Source: Mesorhizobium sp. ES1-4
GTDB taxonomy: Bacteria > Pseudomonadota > Alphaproteobacteria > Rhizobiales > Rhizobiaceae
Assembly (NCBI RefSeq): GCF_020164745.1
Contig: NZ_JAIUGV010000005.1
Location: 310,001-374,000, forward strand
Direction: 5' to 3'
Length of the DNA: 64,000 bases
Position numbers and translations under genes: made by a program
The notes under the pieces: model-generated
The model's database searches: none
Told to the model about the DNA's origin: nothing
What the model saw: the letters and a program-made list of their open reading frames with translations, nothing else
Part shown: positions 7,143 through 16,603 of the stretch, one piece after another
How positions within the stretch are numbered: position 1 is the first letter of the stretch
Layout of the letters: every line of letters starts with the position of its first letter

Positions 7143-8462
7143 TCAGCCGCCGAACATGCCGAGCAGTTTGTTCTTCAGCTTCGTCACGCGGCTCTCGTCG
7201 GCGCTCGCAGCCTGCGTCTCGGCAGCAGGTGCCGCCTCGGTGGAGGCAGCGATGGTCGCGGTGGCGACGGGAGCTTCCTTGGCCGCCTTGGCCGCTTCCT
7301 TTTCGGCCAGGGCCTTCTGCTTGGCGGCTTGCTTTTCAGCCAATGCCTGTGCCTTGGCCTGCTTGGCGGCTTCGATGGCCGCCAGCCTCTGCTCCTCGGC
7401 CTTCTGCTTGGCGGCTTTTTCGGCATCAAGCGCGGCCATCTTGCGGCCGGCCGGCGAATCGATGCGGCCCATGCGCGCCGTCTCGGTCACCGAACCGTCG
7501 GTGTTGAGCGACGGCGGATCGATCGGCACGCGCTCGCCACGAGCCCGGCGCTTCGACCAGTCGGACACGATGCTGGCTTCCTTGATGCCGGCAATCGTCG
7601 GCTTGGGTGGCGGCACACTGGCCTTGAGCGCGCTGTTGAAGGCCGCATCATACGTGCTTTGATAGGCGTTGTAGGCGCTCTTCAGCGAATCCGGCTGCGT
7701 CGTCGCCGGGCAGGGGCCGGTCGGATCGAACGTCTGGCCGTCGGCCGCGACCTGGTTGAAGACGTAGCGCTTCTCGCAGACGTCGACCTTGGGCGGCACT
7801 TTGGTGACCTCGAAATTGTCGTAGCCGACCTTCAGCATCTTCCAGAATTCGTAATTCGGGTCGTTGCGGTAGCGCGCCATGTTGGCGGCGGTCATGCGGA
7901 ACGGAAAGGCCTCGACCTGGAATTCGGTCTGGCCGCCCTGGAAGGCATCGCGGCCGAAGGCATAGATCTGCTCGATCTGCGCATCGGTCATCGAATAGCA
8001 GCCCGATGACGAGCAGGCGCCATGCACCATCAGATTCTGGCCGGTGCGGCCATTGGCGCGGTCATAGGCGTTGGGAAAGCCGATGTTGAAGGACAGATGG
8101 TAGTTCGAGCGCGGGTTCATCTGCGCCGGGCGCACCGTGTAAAAACCTTCCGGCGCCTGGCGGTCGCCTTCGGTGTATTTCGGGCCGAGCTTGCCCGACC
8201 ATTTGCAGATGTCGTAGCTCGCCACCATGTCGTAGCGGCCGTTGGTCTTGGCCTTCCAGATCTCGAGCTTGCCTTCTTCCTTGAAGATGCGCGCCATCAC
8301 CGAAGAGGTGCGGACCATGCCCTTGGCTCTCATGTCGGCAAGGATCTTGTCGGGCAACGGCTTGTTGGCTTCCGGGGCAAAGTCCTTCATCGACGAATCA
8401 TTGCAGCCCGCGACGGCTATCGAGGCGGCAAGGACTCCAGTAAGGGCAAACTTGGCATACAT
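7143..8462 (-). CDS. L,D-transpeptidase-family lipoprotein (YkuD domain)
   Basis: 439 residues from ATG 8462, chosen because it places a lipoprotein signal at the N-terminus with lipobox VAGC ending at Cys20; an upstream in-frame start would bury it. The YkuD catalytic signature is HGACSSSGCYSM at 147-158, with His147 and Cys155. Enzymes with this domain form 3-3 cross-links or attach proteins to peptidoglycan in the periplasm. Residues from about 350 to 420 are a highly charged Ala/Lys/Glu coiled-coil-like region of repeated AAKAKE-type units, possibly a wall-binding or spacer segment. This is the second peptidoglycan enzyme in this part of the window. Confidence 0.85.
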   Translation of the reverse strand: MYAKFALTGVLAASIAVAGCNDSSMKDFAPEANKPLPDKILADMRAKGMVRTSSVMARIFKEEGKLEIWKAKTNGRYDMVASYDICKWSGKLGPKYTEGDRQAPEGFYTVRPAQMNPRSNYHLSFNIGFPNAYDRANGRTGQNLMVHGACSSSGCYSMTDAQIEQIYAFGRDAFQGGQTEFQVEAFPFRMTAANMARYRNDPNYEFWKMLKVGYDNFEVTKVPPKVDVCEKRYVFNQVAADGQTFDPTGPCPATTQPDSLKSAYNAYQSTYDAAFNSALKASVPPPKPTIAGIKEASIVSDWSKRRARGERVPIDPPSLNTDGSVTETARMGRIDSPAGRKMAALDAEKAAKQKAEEQRLAAIEAAKQAKAQALAEKQAAKQKALAEKEAAKAAKEAPVATATIAASTEAAPAAETQAASADESRVTKLKNKLLGMFGG

Positions 8463-8701
8463 GGAAAAGCTATGTCTTTTTCTCGGACCAATGGCTTCGA
8501 ACGGCCAGGCCCGCATGCTGAACACCCACGGACCGTAAGCCCGTTAACCTTGAAAATTCCTTACCGCAAGGCTCGACCAGTCCCTCACGACGGTTTCATT
8601 GAACCGAATGGGGCGGCATTTTTGTGGCGAAATTGCTCATCGCCGTCACATTGGTGCGGGCAAAGCGCCTCCGGTTGCCTGGTCCGCCGCCCAAGGGGGC
8701 G

Positions 8702-9652
8702 TCAGAGGGTGCGGCCCATCGCCAGGTATTTCTCGCGGCGCTGTTCGCGGAAATCGGTGTTGGCGCCGGCAAACTCCTTCATCGTCTTGGCGATGAGGTC
8801 GCCGGTCGCGGCGATCACCGTTTCAGGCGCGCGCTGGGCGCCGCCGATCGGCTCGGGGATGATGGCGTCGATGATCTTCAGTTCCAGCAGATCCTGGGCG
8901 GTGATCTTCATGTTGGTCGCCGCGTCCTTGGAGCGGGTCGTGTCGCGCCACAGGATGGAGGCGGCGCCCTCTGGCGAAATCACCGAATAGATGGCGTGTT
9001 CGAGCATGTAGACGCGGTTGGCGGTAGCGATCGCGATGGCGCCGCCCGAACCGCCTTCGCCGATCACGACCGAGATCGACGGTACTTTCAGGCCAAGGCA
9101 GGCCGAGGTCGAGCGGGCAATGGCTTCGGCTTGGCCGCGCTCCTCGGCACCAACGCCGGGATAGGCGCCGGCCGTGTCGACCAGCGTGAGCAGCGGGATC
9201 TTGAAGCGATCGGCAAGCTCCATCAGCCGCACCGCCTTGCGGTAGCCTTCGGGGCGGACCGAGCCGAAATTGTGCTTGAGGCGGCTCGCCGTGTCCGAAC
9301 CCTTTTCCTGGCCAAGGATCGCGACAGGTTCGCCGCGGAAACGGGCAAAGCCGCCGACGATCGCCTGGTCCTCGCCGAAATTGCGGTCGCCGGCGAGCGG
9401 TGTGAAGTCGCTGAACAGGCCCTTGATGTAGTCGACGCAGTGCGGCCGGTCGGAGTGGCGCGCCACCTGCACCTTCTGCCACGGCGTCAGCGCTTTATAG
9501 AGCTCGCGCAGCGCGTCGCGCGAGCGTTTCTCGAGTCTGGCGATCTCATCGGCGACATCGACCGCCTCGCCGTTCTCGGCAAGCTTCTTGAGCTCGAGGA
9601 TCTTGAGCTCAAGATCCTGCACCGGCTTTTCGAAATCGAGGTAATTGTACAT
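8702..9652 (-). CDS. accA: acetyl-CoA carboxylase carboxyltransferase subunit alpha
   Basis: 316 residues. It starts MYNYLDFEKPVQDLELKILE, the conserved AccA N-terminus, so ATG 9652 is preferred over an upstream start at 9736. The crotonase-like core includes GGFARFRGEPVAILGQEKG and the oxyanion region GEGGSGGAIAIATANRVYML. With AccD it transfers carboxyl from biotin to acetyl-CoA, giving malonyl-CoA for fatty acid synthesis in the cytoplasm. The gene lies downstream of xerD on the same strand (100-base gap), a common rhizobial arrangement. Confidence 0.97.
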   Translation of the reverse strand: MYNYLDFEKPVQDLELKILELKKLAENGEAVDVADEIARLEKRSRDALRELYKALTPWQKVQVARHSDRPHCVDYIKGLFSDFTPLAGDRNFGEDQAIVGGFARFRGEPVAILGQEKGSDTASRLKHNFGSVRPEGYRKAVRLMELADRFKIPLLTLVDTAGAYPGVGAEERGQAEAIARSTSACLGLKVPSISVVIGEGGSGGAIAIATANRVYMLEHAIYSVISPEGAASILWRDTTRSKDAATNMKITAQDLLELKIIDAIIPEPIGGAQRAPETVIAATGDLIAKTMKEFAGANTDFREQRREKYLAMGRTL

Positions 9653-9751
9653 GCTTGAGCGGACCGATACGTTCGGAAGGCAATGACCGCGGAACCGTTG
9701 AAACCAAGGCTCCGGGCGGTGAAATATCGTCCTCACATAGCGATATGAGGC

Positions 9752-10678
9752 CTAGTCGGCAAGCGGATGATGATCGTTGACCAGCCGCACCAGCCGCTCC
9801 TCCAGCACATGGGTGTAGATCTGTGTCGTCGATATGTCGGCATGACCGAGCAGTTGCTGCACGGCCCTGAGATCGGCGCCGTTCTGCAGGAGATGGCTGG
9901 CGAAGGCATGGCGAAGCACGTGCGGCGAGATCTTGGCCGAGGCGATGCCGGCGCGCGCAGCCAGCCCTTTCAAGTCACGGGCAAAGACCTGGCGCGAGAG
10001 ATAGCCGCTGTCTGATGCCGCCGGAAACAGGAACGGGCTGTCGGCGAAGGCAGGCACCTTGGCCCGGGCGTCGAGCCAGTTCCGCATGGCGGTGCGCGCC
10101 TTGGCCGACAGCGGCACCATGCGTTCCTTGTCGCCCTTGCCGCGCACCATGAAGAAACGGTCGTCGCGCCGCGCTACCGTCACCGGCAGGCCGACCAGCT
10201 CGGAAACGCGCAGACCCGTGGCGTACAGCACTTCGACCAGCGCATGCAGGCGCAAGGCAGCCAGCCTGTCAGCGTAGCCGAGCCCGGCATCGCCGGCTTC
10301 CTGCGCGGCGCGGTCGATCAGCCGGCCGGTTTCAGTTTCGCTCATCGTCTTGGGCAGCGGCCGGCCCTTTTTCGGGCTGTCCAGAGTGCCGGTCGGGTCG
10401 TCGCCGCGCAGGCCCTCGGCATAGAGGAACTTGAAGAACTGGCGGATCGCAGACAGTTTACGCGCCTGCGAGGTCGGCGCGAAGCCACGCGCGGCAATGT
10501 CATCCAGATAGGCCCTGATGTCGGCGGCGCCGGCGCGGGCAAGTCCGCCATCGATCCCCTCGGAGGCATCCTCCAGATCGCGGCGATAGGACGAAAGCGT
10601 GTTCTCGGCCGCTCCCCGCTCGGCGCTCATCATTTCCAGAAAGGCCTCGATGCGGGCGGCGCTGTTCATTTCCTTCAA
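9752..10678 (-). CDS. xerD: tyrosine recombinase XerD
   Basis: 308 residues. An N-terminal SAM-like core-binding domain (10-100) is followed by the catalytic domain. The catalytic residues are in place: Arg157 (TGLRVSEL), Lys181 (GKGDKER), His253 and Arg256 ([10 protein letters not shown]), His279 (LLGHADIST) and Tyr288 (IYTHV). With XerC it resolves chromosome dimers at dif during division. Its position between accA and the aroK region is the chromosomal xerD locus of rhizobia, so it is the housekeeping recombinase and not a mobile-element integrase. A 50-residue membrane peptide gene lies 24 bases upstream. Confidence 0.95.
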   Translation of the reverse strand: MKEMNSAARIEAFLEMMSAERGAAENTLSSYRRDLEDASEGIDGGLARAGAADIRAYLDDIAARGFAPTSQARKLSAIRQFFKFLYAEGLRGDDPTGTLDSPKKGRPLPKTMSETETGRLIDRAAQEAGDAGLGYADRLAALRLHALVEVLYATGLRVSELVGLPVTVARRDDRFFMVRGKGDKERMVPLSAKARTAMRNWLDARAKVPAFADSPFLFPAASDSGYLSRQVFARDLKGLAARAGIASAKISPHVLRHAFASHLLQNGADLRAVQQLLGHADISTTQIYTHVLEERLVRLVNDHHPLAD

Positions 10679-10702
10679 GCGGTTCCAGTTCGGTTTTTGA
10701 AT

Positions 10703-10855
10703 TCAGTTTTTCCTGGGATTGAGCTTTTCCTGAGGGATACGCACGCTCATTTCCGTTTTTTTCGGGTCGACGAACATCACCAGCGCGAACATCGTACCGT
10801 AGGCAATGCCGGCCAGAATCGCGAGTGTCACGACAAAGCGAAACAGTGTCGGCAT
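10703..10855 (-). CDS. 50-residue single-pass membrane protein
   Basis: The peptide begins [20 protein letters not shown] with a single hydrophobic segment at about 5-27, followed by a polar tail ([17 protein letters not shown]). It ends 24 bases before xerD on the same strand and starts about 210 bases from aroK, so it probably shares the xerD transcript. I recall an equivalent short gene between xerD and aroK in other rhizobia, which supports it being real, but no function is known to me. Confidence 0.7.
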   Translation of the reverse strand: MPTLFRFVVTLAILAGIAYGTMFALVMFVDPKKTEMSVRIPQEKLNPRKN

Positions 10856-11066
10856 CAATTTTCGCTCGTCTTCTTGTTCTGCGTTTCCAAACCCTGTGCC
10901 CTTATGGGACGCCAACCCGGCCAATTCAAGGAAGAAGCGGCAGCCTGTCAGCAACTTCCGATGCAGGCGTGCGTCTGTCCATATCGAGCCCAAGGCACTC
11001 GCCACGCTTGACGCAAACCGGCTTTTCATGTCGATACGCCGGCAAAGAGGGCCCAAGAAACAGCTG

Positions 11067-11678
11067 ATGAACGCGCTACAGGCAAATCCTCCAGGCGACA
11101 CCCACGCCGCGCTGCTTGGCCGGCTGGGCGGCCGGTCCATTGTCTTTGTCGGACTGATGGGCGCCGGCAAGACGGCCATCGGCCGCAAAGTGGCGACCAT
11201 GCTCTCGCTGCCCTTCATCGACAGCGACCAGGAGATCGAGAGCGTGTCGCGGATGACCGTTCCGGAGCTGTTCGAGCGTTATGGCGAGACCGAGTTCAGG
11301 GCCCTGGAACAGCGCGTCATCCTGCGCGTGCTTGAAAACGGCCCGCAGGTTCTCTCGACCGGCGGCGGTGCCTTCATGAACGCGCAGACGCGCGAGGCCA
11401 TCGCCGCGCACGGCGTTTCTGTGTGGCTGAAGGCCGAGCTCGATCTTCTTATGGACCGCGTTTCCAAGAAGCAGAACCGGCCGCTTTTGAAAAGCGCCGA
11501 TCCCCGCGCCGTGCTGGAGCGGCTGATGGGGGAGCGCTATCCGGTTTATGCCACCTCCGACGTCACCGTGCCGACGCGGGACGATCGCAAGGAGGTCATC
11601 GCCGCCGAGGTGCTCGATGCGCTGTGCCGGCATTTCGGCATCGATGCGATAGCCGCGACGGGCGAGGTAGAATCATGA
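11067..11678 (+). CDS. aroK: shikimate kinase
   Basis: 203 residues from ATG 11067; an in-frame ATG at 11028 would add 13 residues and cannot be excluded. The P-loop GLMGAGKT is at 29-36, followed by the shikimate-binding FIDSDQEIE and the GGGAF motif. It phosphorylates shikimate in aromatic amino acid synthesis in the cytoplasm. Its stop overlaps the aroB start (ATGA), so the two are translationally coupled. hisC and tyrC, later aromatic-pathway genes, lie in the same window at 39 kb but are not linked to it. Confidence 0.95.
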   Translation: MNALQANPPGDTHAALLGRLGGRSIVFVGLMGAGKTAIGRKVATMLSLPFIDSDQEIESVSRMTVPELFERYGETEFRALEQRVILRVLENGPQVLSTGGGAFMNAQTREAIAAHGVSVWLKAELDLLMDRVSKKQNRPLLKSADPRAVLERLMGERYPVYATSDVTVPTRDDRKEVIAAEVLDALCRHFGIDAIAATGEVES

Positions 11679-12811
11679 GCGCGGAACAGCCAGTCACCGT
11701 CGAAGTCGGTCTCGGCGACCGGGCATACGACATATTGATCGGCTCCGGCCTGCTGAGGCGCGCCGGCGCGGAAATTTCGCGCCGGCTGCCCGGCACGCGC
11801 GCCGCTGTCGTTACCGACGAGAACGTCGCCGCCGCGCATCTCGACGCGCTGAAGGCCGGGCTCGAGAAGGGCGGCATCCAGCCGGCCGTCATCACAATGC
11901 CGCCCGGCGAGAAGACCAAGAGCTTTGCCCATCTCGAAGAGGTGGTGGACGGCGTTCTGGCAGCCAGGCTGGAGCGCGGCGACGTCGTCATCGCGCTTGG
12001 CGGCGGCGTCATCGGCGATCTCACCGGCTTTGCCGCCGGCATCGTGCGGCGTGGTATGAATTTCGTGCAGGTTCCGACCTCGCTGCTGGCGCAGGTCGAT
12101 TCCTCGGTCGGCGGCAAGACCGGCATCAACAGTCCGCGCGGCAAGAACCTCGTCGGCGTCTTCCTCCAGCCCAAGCTGGTGTTGGCAGATACCGAAGTGC
12201 TCGACACGCTGCCGCTCCGCGAATTCCGCGCCGGCTATGCCGAGCTTGCCAAATATGGGTTGATCGACCGGCCGGAATTCTTCGCCTGGCTGGAAGCGAA
12301 CTGGGAAAAGATATTCGCCGGCGGACCGGAGCGGGTCGAGGCCATTGCCGAGGCCTGCCGCGCCAAGGCCGATGTCGTTGCCCGCGACGAGTTCGAGACC
12401 GGTGACCGCGCTTTGCTCAATCTCGGGCACACGTTCGGACACGCGCTCGAAGCCGCCACGCAGTATGATGGAACCCGCCTCGTCCATGGCGAGGGGGTTG
12501 CCATCGGCATGGCGCTGGCGCACCGGTTCTCGTCGCGGCTCAATCTCTCCAGCCCCGACGACGCGGTCCGCGTCGAGGCGCATCTGCGCGCCGTTGGGCT
12601 GCCGTGGCGGATGGCCGATATTCCGGGCGATTTGCCCGATGCGGATTCGCTGCTTGCCTTCATCACCCAGGACAAGAAGGTATCGCGCGGCGCACTGACC
12701 TTCATTCTGACGCGCGGCATCGGCCAGGCCTTCGTCGCCAAGGATGTACCGGCCTCGGAAGTGCTGTCGTTCCTCAGGGAAAGCCATCCAGCCTGCCGGA
12801 AAGCCAGCTGA
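11675..12811 (+). CDS. aroB: 3-dehydroquinate synthase
   Basis: 378 residues. The NAD-binding segment [18 protein letters not shown] and the signature [20 protein letters not shown] are intact, with the metal-ligand region [10 protein letters not shown] further on. It converts DAHP to 3-dehydroquinate, the second shikimate-pathway step. The start overlaps the aroK stop by four bases. The following CBS-domain gene begins one base after the stop, so aroK, aroB and that gene form one operon. Confidence 0.96.
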   Translation: MSAEQPVTVEVGLGDRAYDILIGSGLLRRAGAEISRRLPGTRAAVVTDENVAAAHLDALKAGLEKGGIQPAVITMPPGEKTKSFAHLEEVVDGVLAARLERGDVVIALGGGVIGDLTGFAAGIVRRGMNFVQVPTSLLAQVDSSVGGKTGINSPRGKNLVGVFLQPKLVLADTEVLDTLPLREFRAGYAELAKYGLIDRPEFFAWLEANWEKIFAGGPERVEAIAEACRAKADVVARDEFETGDRALLNLGHTFGHALEAATQYDGTRLVHGEGVAIGMALAHRFSSRLNLSSPDDAVRVEAHLRAVGLPWRMADIPGDLPDADSLLAFITQDKKVSRGALTFILTRGIGQAFVAKDVPASEVLSFLRESHPACRKAS

Positions 12812-12812
12812 G

Positions 12813-13703
12813 ATGGACAGTGGCTGGATCGTCGTCGCCGTCCTTGCCACGCTCGTCGTGGTGGTCGTCGTCGTGCGCACACGCCTGCTTGCCATCTTCG
12901 GCTATGAACTGTCGCGCATCGAGCCACAGCGATCGAGCCAGGATGAATTGCGCGGTGCGGTCGACGATTTCCGCCGCGATGGCCAGGTGGTGCGTGAGGA
13001 CCGCGACCGCGTCGGCGGATTGTTCGATCTCGAAGAGCTCGAAGTTTCCGACGTCATGGTCCACCGCACCAACATGCGCTCGGTCAATGCCGACAACGCG
13101 CCGGAGGCCGTGGTGCGCGAGATCCTGCAGAGCCCGCACACCCGCATGCCGCTCTGGAAAGGCTCGCTCGACAACATCGTCGGCGTGCTGCACGCCAAGG
13201 ATCTGCTGCGCGCGCTGAACGAAGTGGGCAACGATTTTTCGCAGATCGACGTGATGAAGATCGCCTCAAAACCCTGGTTCGTGCCCGACACGACGACCTT
13301 GCAGGAACAGCTCAACGCCTTCCTGCGCCGCAAGGCGCATTTCGCCGTCGTCGTCGACGAATATGGCGAGGTCGAGGGGCTGGTGACGCTGGAGGACATC
13401 ATCGAGGAGATCGTCGGCGAGATCGCCGACGAGCATGATGTCGACATCCAGGGCGTCAAGCAGGAGGCGGACGGTTCCGTCGTGGTCGACGGCACTGTGC
13501 CGATCCGCGACCTCAACCGGGCGCTCGACTGGAACCTGCCGGACGAAGAGGCGACCACCATCGCCGGCCTCGTCATCCACGAGGCGCAATCGATCCCCGA
13601 GGAGAAGCAGGCTTTTACGTTCCACGGCAAGCGCTTCGTCGTCATGAAACGCGACAAGAACCGGATCGCCAGGGTCAGAATCAGACCGGCGGCCGACGCT
13701 TAG
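12813..13703 (+). CDS. CBS/CorC-domain protein lacking the CNNM membrane domain
   Basis: 296 residues. One hydrophobic segment (5-21, with seven consecutive Val codons) is followed directly by the cytosolic half of a TlyC/CorC-type protein: DELRGAV (45-51), two CBS domains (about 78-200, including VVVDEYGEVEGLVTLEDIIE) and a CorC_HlyC domain (about 215-290). Rhizobial homologues after aroB are normally about 430 residues and carry a multi-pass DUF21/CNNM domain between the first helix and the DELRGAV segment; about 135 residues appear to be missing, in frame. Mg/Co transport would need that membrane part, so activity is uncertain. The start is one base after aroB. Confidence 0.85.
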   Translation: MDSGWIVVAVLATLVVVVVVVRTRLLAIFGYELSRIEPQRSSQDELRGAVDDFRRDGQVVREDRDRVGGLFDLEELEVSDVMVHRTNMRSVNADNAPEAVVREILQSPHTRMPLWKGSLDNIVGVLHAKDLLRALNEVGNDFSQIDVMKIASKPWFVPDTTTLQEQLNAFLRRKAHFAVVVDEYGEVEGLVTLEDIIEEIVGEIADEHDVDIQGVKQEADGSVVVDGTVPIRDLNRALDWNLPDEEATTIAGLVIHEAQSIPEEKQAFTFHGKRFVVMKRDKNRIARVRIRPAADA

Positions 13704-13719
13704 ACCGCTACGCTCGCCC

Positions 13720-15264
13720 TCAGCAGTCCTTGGTCCAGCGCTCGCTCAGCGTCGCGCCTGTTTCGGCGTCGATTGCCGCCAGGCTGACTTCGTAACCCCA
13801 AAGATTTCGGATGTGTCGGAGGGTTGCGTCGCGGCTGTCGTTCTCGAGCGTGATGCCATTCTTGACCAGGTGCTGCAGCCGCAAATGCCTGTCGCCGAGC
13901 AGGGCCACGTCCACGACCTGGATATCCGGCCGGCTTGCACCCCAATCATAGCTCTGGGCCAGTGCTGCCCTTATCCTTTTGTAGCCGCGCTCGTCGTGGA
14001 TGGAAGCAACTTCGTAGTGCGGTTTGTCAGCCCCGTCGCCCAGCACGAAGAACCGCCATTTCCGGATCAAGGTCGGACTGAGATATTGACGGATGAAGGA
14101 TTCGTCGCGGTGATTGGCCCAGGCATCGAGCAAGGTGTCCAGCCAGTCGCCACGGCCGGCAATGTCCGGGAACCAGTCGCGATCCTCCGCTGTTGGCTCG
14201 GTCGAGATGCGTTGGATGTCCTGCATCATGTCCAAGCCCAGCGCATAGGGATTGATGCCGGAAAACCGCGGGTCGTCGAAAGAGGGCTGGAAGATCACAT
14301 TCGAATGATTGCGCAGGATTTCGAGCATGGCGCCTTCGCTGATGCGACCACGGTCGAAAAGCGTGTTCATGAGCGTGTAGTGCACGAAAGTGGCGCAACC
14401 CTCGTTCATCACCTGGGTTTGCCGCTGCGGATAGAAATATTGGGCAATGACACGGACGATCCTGACAATTTCGCGCTGCCAGGGCTCAAGGACGAGGCTG
14501 TTTTTCTCAAGGAAGTACAGCAGGTTTTCCTCCGGCAGATTGAGCGACTTCTTGCGCTCCTCCATGCCGGGTTCGAGTGCTCCGGCCTTATCGGCCTCTT
14601 GCGAAGACGGCAGCGTACGCCACAAATCATTGTAGAAGCGCTCCTCGTATTCGAGGCGCTCACGAATCCCTTCGCGCTGCTGCTCCGATGACGGCTTCGG
14701 CGGCCGGTGATATCGGAAGACGCCCTGTTCCATCAATGCGTGGGCGGAATCCAGGATCGCCTCCACAGCGGCGAGGCCATGTCGTTCCTCGCATCGGGAA
14801 ATATAGCCTTTGGCGAACTCCAGATAGCTCAGGATCCCGCCCGCGTCAGTCCATTGCCGGAAGAGATGATTGTTCTTGAAGAAATGGTTGTGCCCCAGCG
14901 CGGCATGGGCTGTCACCAGGGCCTGCAACGCCATGGTGTTTTCCTCCATGAGATAGACGATGCACGGATTCGAGTTGATGACCAATTCATAGGCCAGCCC
15001 ACGTCTGCCTTTGCGGTAGAGAAGCTCGTTGTAAAGGAAATGCTTGCCGAACGACCAATGCTGATACATCAGTGGCATGCCTACGGAGGAATAGGCGTCG
15101 AGCATCTGCTCGGAGGAAATGACCTCCATCTGCACGGGGTAGATGTCGAGGCGAAGCTCTTCAACCCCAATCGCCTCGATCTCGTCGTACACCCGCGACA
15201 GTTTCTTGAAATCCCAGTCCGCCCCGGAAAAAAGCAATTCGGATTTCTGCGCTTGAGCGGTCAT
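13720..15264 (-). CDS. SpoVR/YcgB family protein
   Basis: 514 residues starting MTAQAQKSELLFSGADWDF; the longer open frame upstream runs through the DUF444 gene in another frame and is rejected. Family landmarks include YDEIEAIGVEELRLD, the YQHWSFGKHF segment, GCATFVHY and the NPYALGLDMMQDI stretch. SpoVR-type proteins are conserved but poorly understood; in Bacillus one is needed for spore cortex, and in non-sporulating bacteria they travel with PrkA and DUF444. Here it is the last gene of that three-gene operon, 11 bases after the DUF444 gene. The location is probably cytoplasmic, as no signal or membrane helix is seen. Confidence 0.92.
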   Translation of the reverse strand: MTAQAQKSELLFSGADWDFKKLSRVYDEIEAIGVEELRLDIYPVQMEVISSEQMLDAYSSVGMPLMYQHWSFGKHFLYNELLYRKGRRGLAYELVINSNPCIVYLMEENTMALQALVTAHAALGHNHFFKNNHLFRQWTDAGGILSYLEFAKGYISRCEERHGLAAVEAILDSAHALMEQGVFRYHRPPKPSSEQQREGIRERLEYEERFYNDLWRTLPSSQEADKAGALEPGMEERKKSLNLPEENLLYFLEKNSLVLEPWQREIVRIVRVIAQYFYPQRQTQVMNEGCATFVHYTLMNTLFDRGRISEGAMLEILRNHSNVIFQPSFDDPRFSGINPYALGLDMMQDIQRISTEPTAEDRDWFPDIAGRGDWLDTLLDAWANHRDESFIRQYLSPTLIRKWRFFVLGDGADKPHYEVASIHDERGYKRIRAALAQSYDWGASRPDIQVVDVALLGDRHLRLQHLVKNGITLENDSRDATLRHIRNLWGYEVSLAAIDAETGATLSERWTKDC

Positions 15265-15275
15265 CCGCCTTGTCC

Positions 15276-16586
15276 TCACGCGCTCTTGCGAAGAGCCGGC
15301 TGCCTGGCGAAGAGCTCGCGAAAGACCGGATAGATATCGGCCGGAGCAGCAATGCGCTTCATCTGGAAATTGGGCCATTTTCCATCGACGGTGCTGTAGG
15401 CGCGCCAGAGCGAGGTTCCGTTTTCGGTCGAACCGAAAATATGGCTTTCGCGTTCGTCGATGATCTCGACATAGGCGAAATATTGGCACAGGCGCATGAG
15501 CTTGCCGCCGAGAAGCTCTATGCAGCGCTCGGAGTCGGTCGCGAAATTGTCGCCGTCGGACGCCTGGGCTGCATAGATGTTCCACTCCGTGGCCGGATAG
15601 CGCTGTTCGATGATGCGATGCATTTCCTCGAGTGCCGTGGAAACGACCGTGCCGCCGCTCTGGGTGTGATAGAAGAAGGTCTCTTCATCCACCTCCTTGG
15701 CCTCATGAGTGTGGCGAATGAAAACGATGTCTGTCCTCTCATAACGGCGGGTCAGGAACAGGTGCAGCAGCACGAAGAAGCGTTTGGCCAAATCTTTTTC
15801 GCGCTCTCCCATCGAGCCGGACACATCCATCAAGCAAAACATGACGGCGCTGGCATTGGGCTGTGGCTGCGGGTCGAAACGATTGAAGCGGATGTCGACC
15901 GGATCGACAAAGGCAATTCGCCTGCGGCGACGCTCCAGATGATCGAATTCCTCGCGCAAAGCCATGATCCGCTCGCGCATTGCCGTGTCGGGCGGTTGTG
16001 CTTCCAGTGCGGCGAGCTGCCGGGCGATTGCGTCCAACTGCGCCTGTTTGGGACGCCCAAGCGCGATACGGCGGCCATGGCTGTTGCGCATGGTGCGGCC
16101 GACATTGATGTTGGTCGGCGAGCCGCTGGCGGCAAAGCCCGCCCGCTTTGGCTTGAACGTCAGTATCTGCTTGAGATTCAGCTTTACCAGATCGGGCAGT
16201 TCCAGATCCTCGAAGAAGAGGTCGAGAACCTCTTCGCGCGACAACACGAAGCGAAAGTCGTCTTCGGACTCCTTGTTTCCGGGAGAGGAAGAGCCCATGC
16301 CGCCGCGCCCCGGCTTGGGGATCAGCTCCCCCGGAATGTAGGTTCTGTTCCCGGGCAGGACATGTTGGCGCCGGCCGCTGTCCCCGGCATCGCTGAACGT
16401 CGGCTCGGTGATGTCCTTGCGGGGCATGGGCACGGCATGCTCCCGGTCGACCTCGGCTATACGGCCCTCGCGGACCTGATTGCGGACGCTTCGCTTGAGT
16501 TCCGCGCGCGCGCGCTTGAGGAAGCGCTGGCGATTGCTCAGACTCTTGTCCTTCGGATTCAGGCGGCGGTCGATAAAGATCGGCAT
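15276..16586 (-). CDS. DUF444/YeaH-YhbH family protein with VWA domain
   Basis: 436 residues from ATG 16586 (MPIFIDRRLNPKDKSLSNRQ, the usual family N-terminus). A TTG seven codons earlier overlaps the prkA stop as TTGA and could be an alternative, coupled start. The C-terminal half is a von Willebrand A domain with MIDAS motif DVSGSMG, and a Gly/Ser-rich linker (GGMGSSSPG) lies near the middle. YeaH accompanies the kinase YeaG (PrkA) in E. coli, where both are induced by nitrogen starvation and stationary phase. Metal-dependent protein binding through the VWA domain is likely; the partner is unknown. Confidence 0.92.
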   Translation of the reverse strand: MPIFIDRRLNPKDKSLSNRQRFLKRARAELKRSVRNQVREGRIAEVDREHAVPMPRKDITEPTFSDAGDSGRRQHVLPGNRTYIPGELIPKPGRGGMGSSSPGNKESEDDFRFVLSREEVLDLFFEDLELPDLVKLNLKQILTFKPKRAGFAASGSPTNINVGRTMRNSHGRRIALGRPKQAQLDAIARQLAALEAQPPDTAMRERIMALREEFDHLERRRRRIAFVDPVDIRFNRFDPQPQPNASAVMFCLMDVSGSMGEREKDLAKRFFVLLHLFLTRRYERTDIVFIRHTHEAKEVDEETFFYHTQSGGTVVSTALEEMHRIIEQRYPATEWNIYAAQASDGDNFATDSERCIELLGGKLMRLCQYFAYVEIIDERESHIFGSTENGTSLWRAYSTVDGKWPNFQMKRIAAPADIYPVFRELFARQPALRKSA

Positions 16587-16603
16587 GGAGCGTTCGGGCT
16601 GCC

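Noticed and set aside
9752..10678. The tyrosine recombinase as a phage or ICE integrase
   Set aside because: Motifs, length and the accA/aroK neighbourhood fit the chromosomal XerD.
11546..12895. 449-codon open frame opposite aroB
   Set aside because: Antisense to an intact aroB with conserved motifs; no recognisable product.
15265..15585. N-terminal extension of the SpoVR gene to 15585
   Set aside because: The extension lies in another frame of the DUF444 gene and has no similarity to SpoVR; ATG 15264 starts the conserved part.
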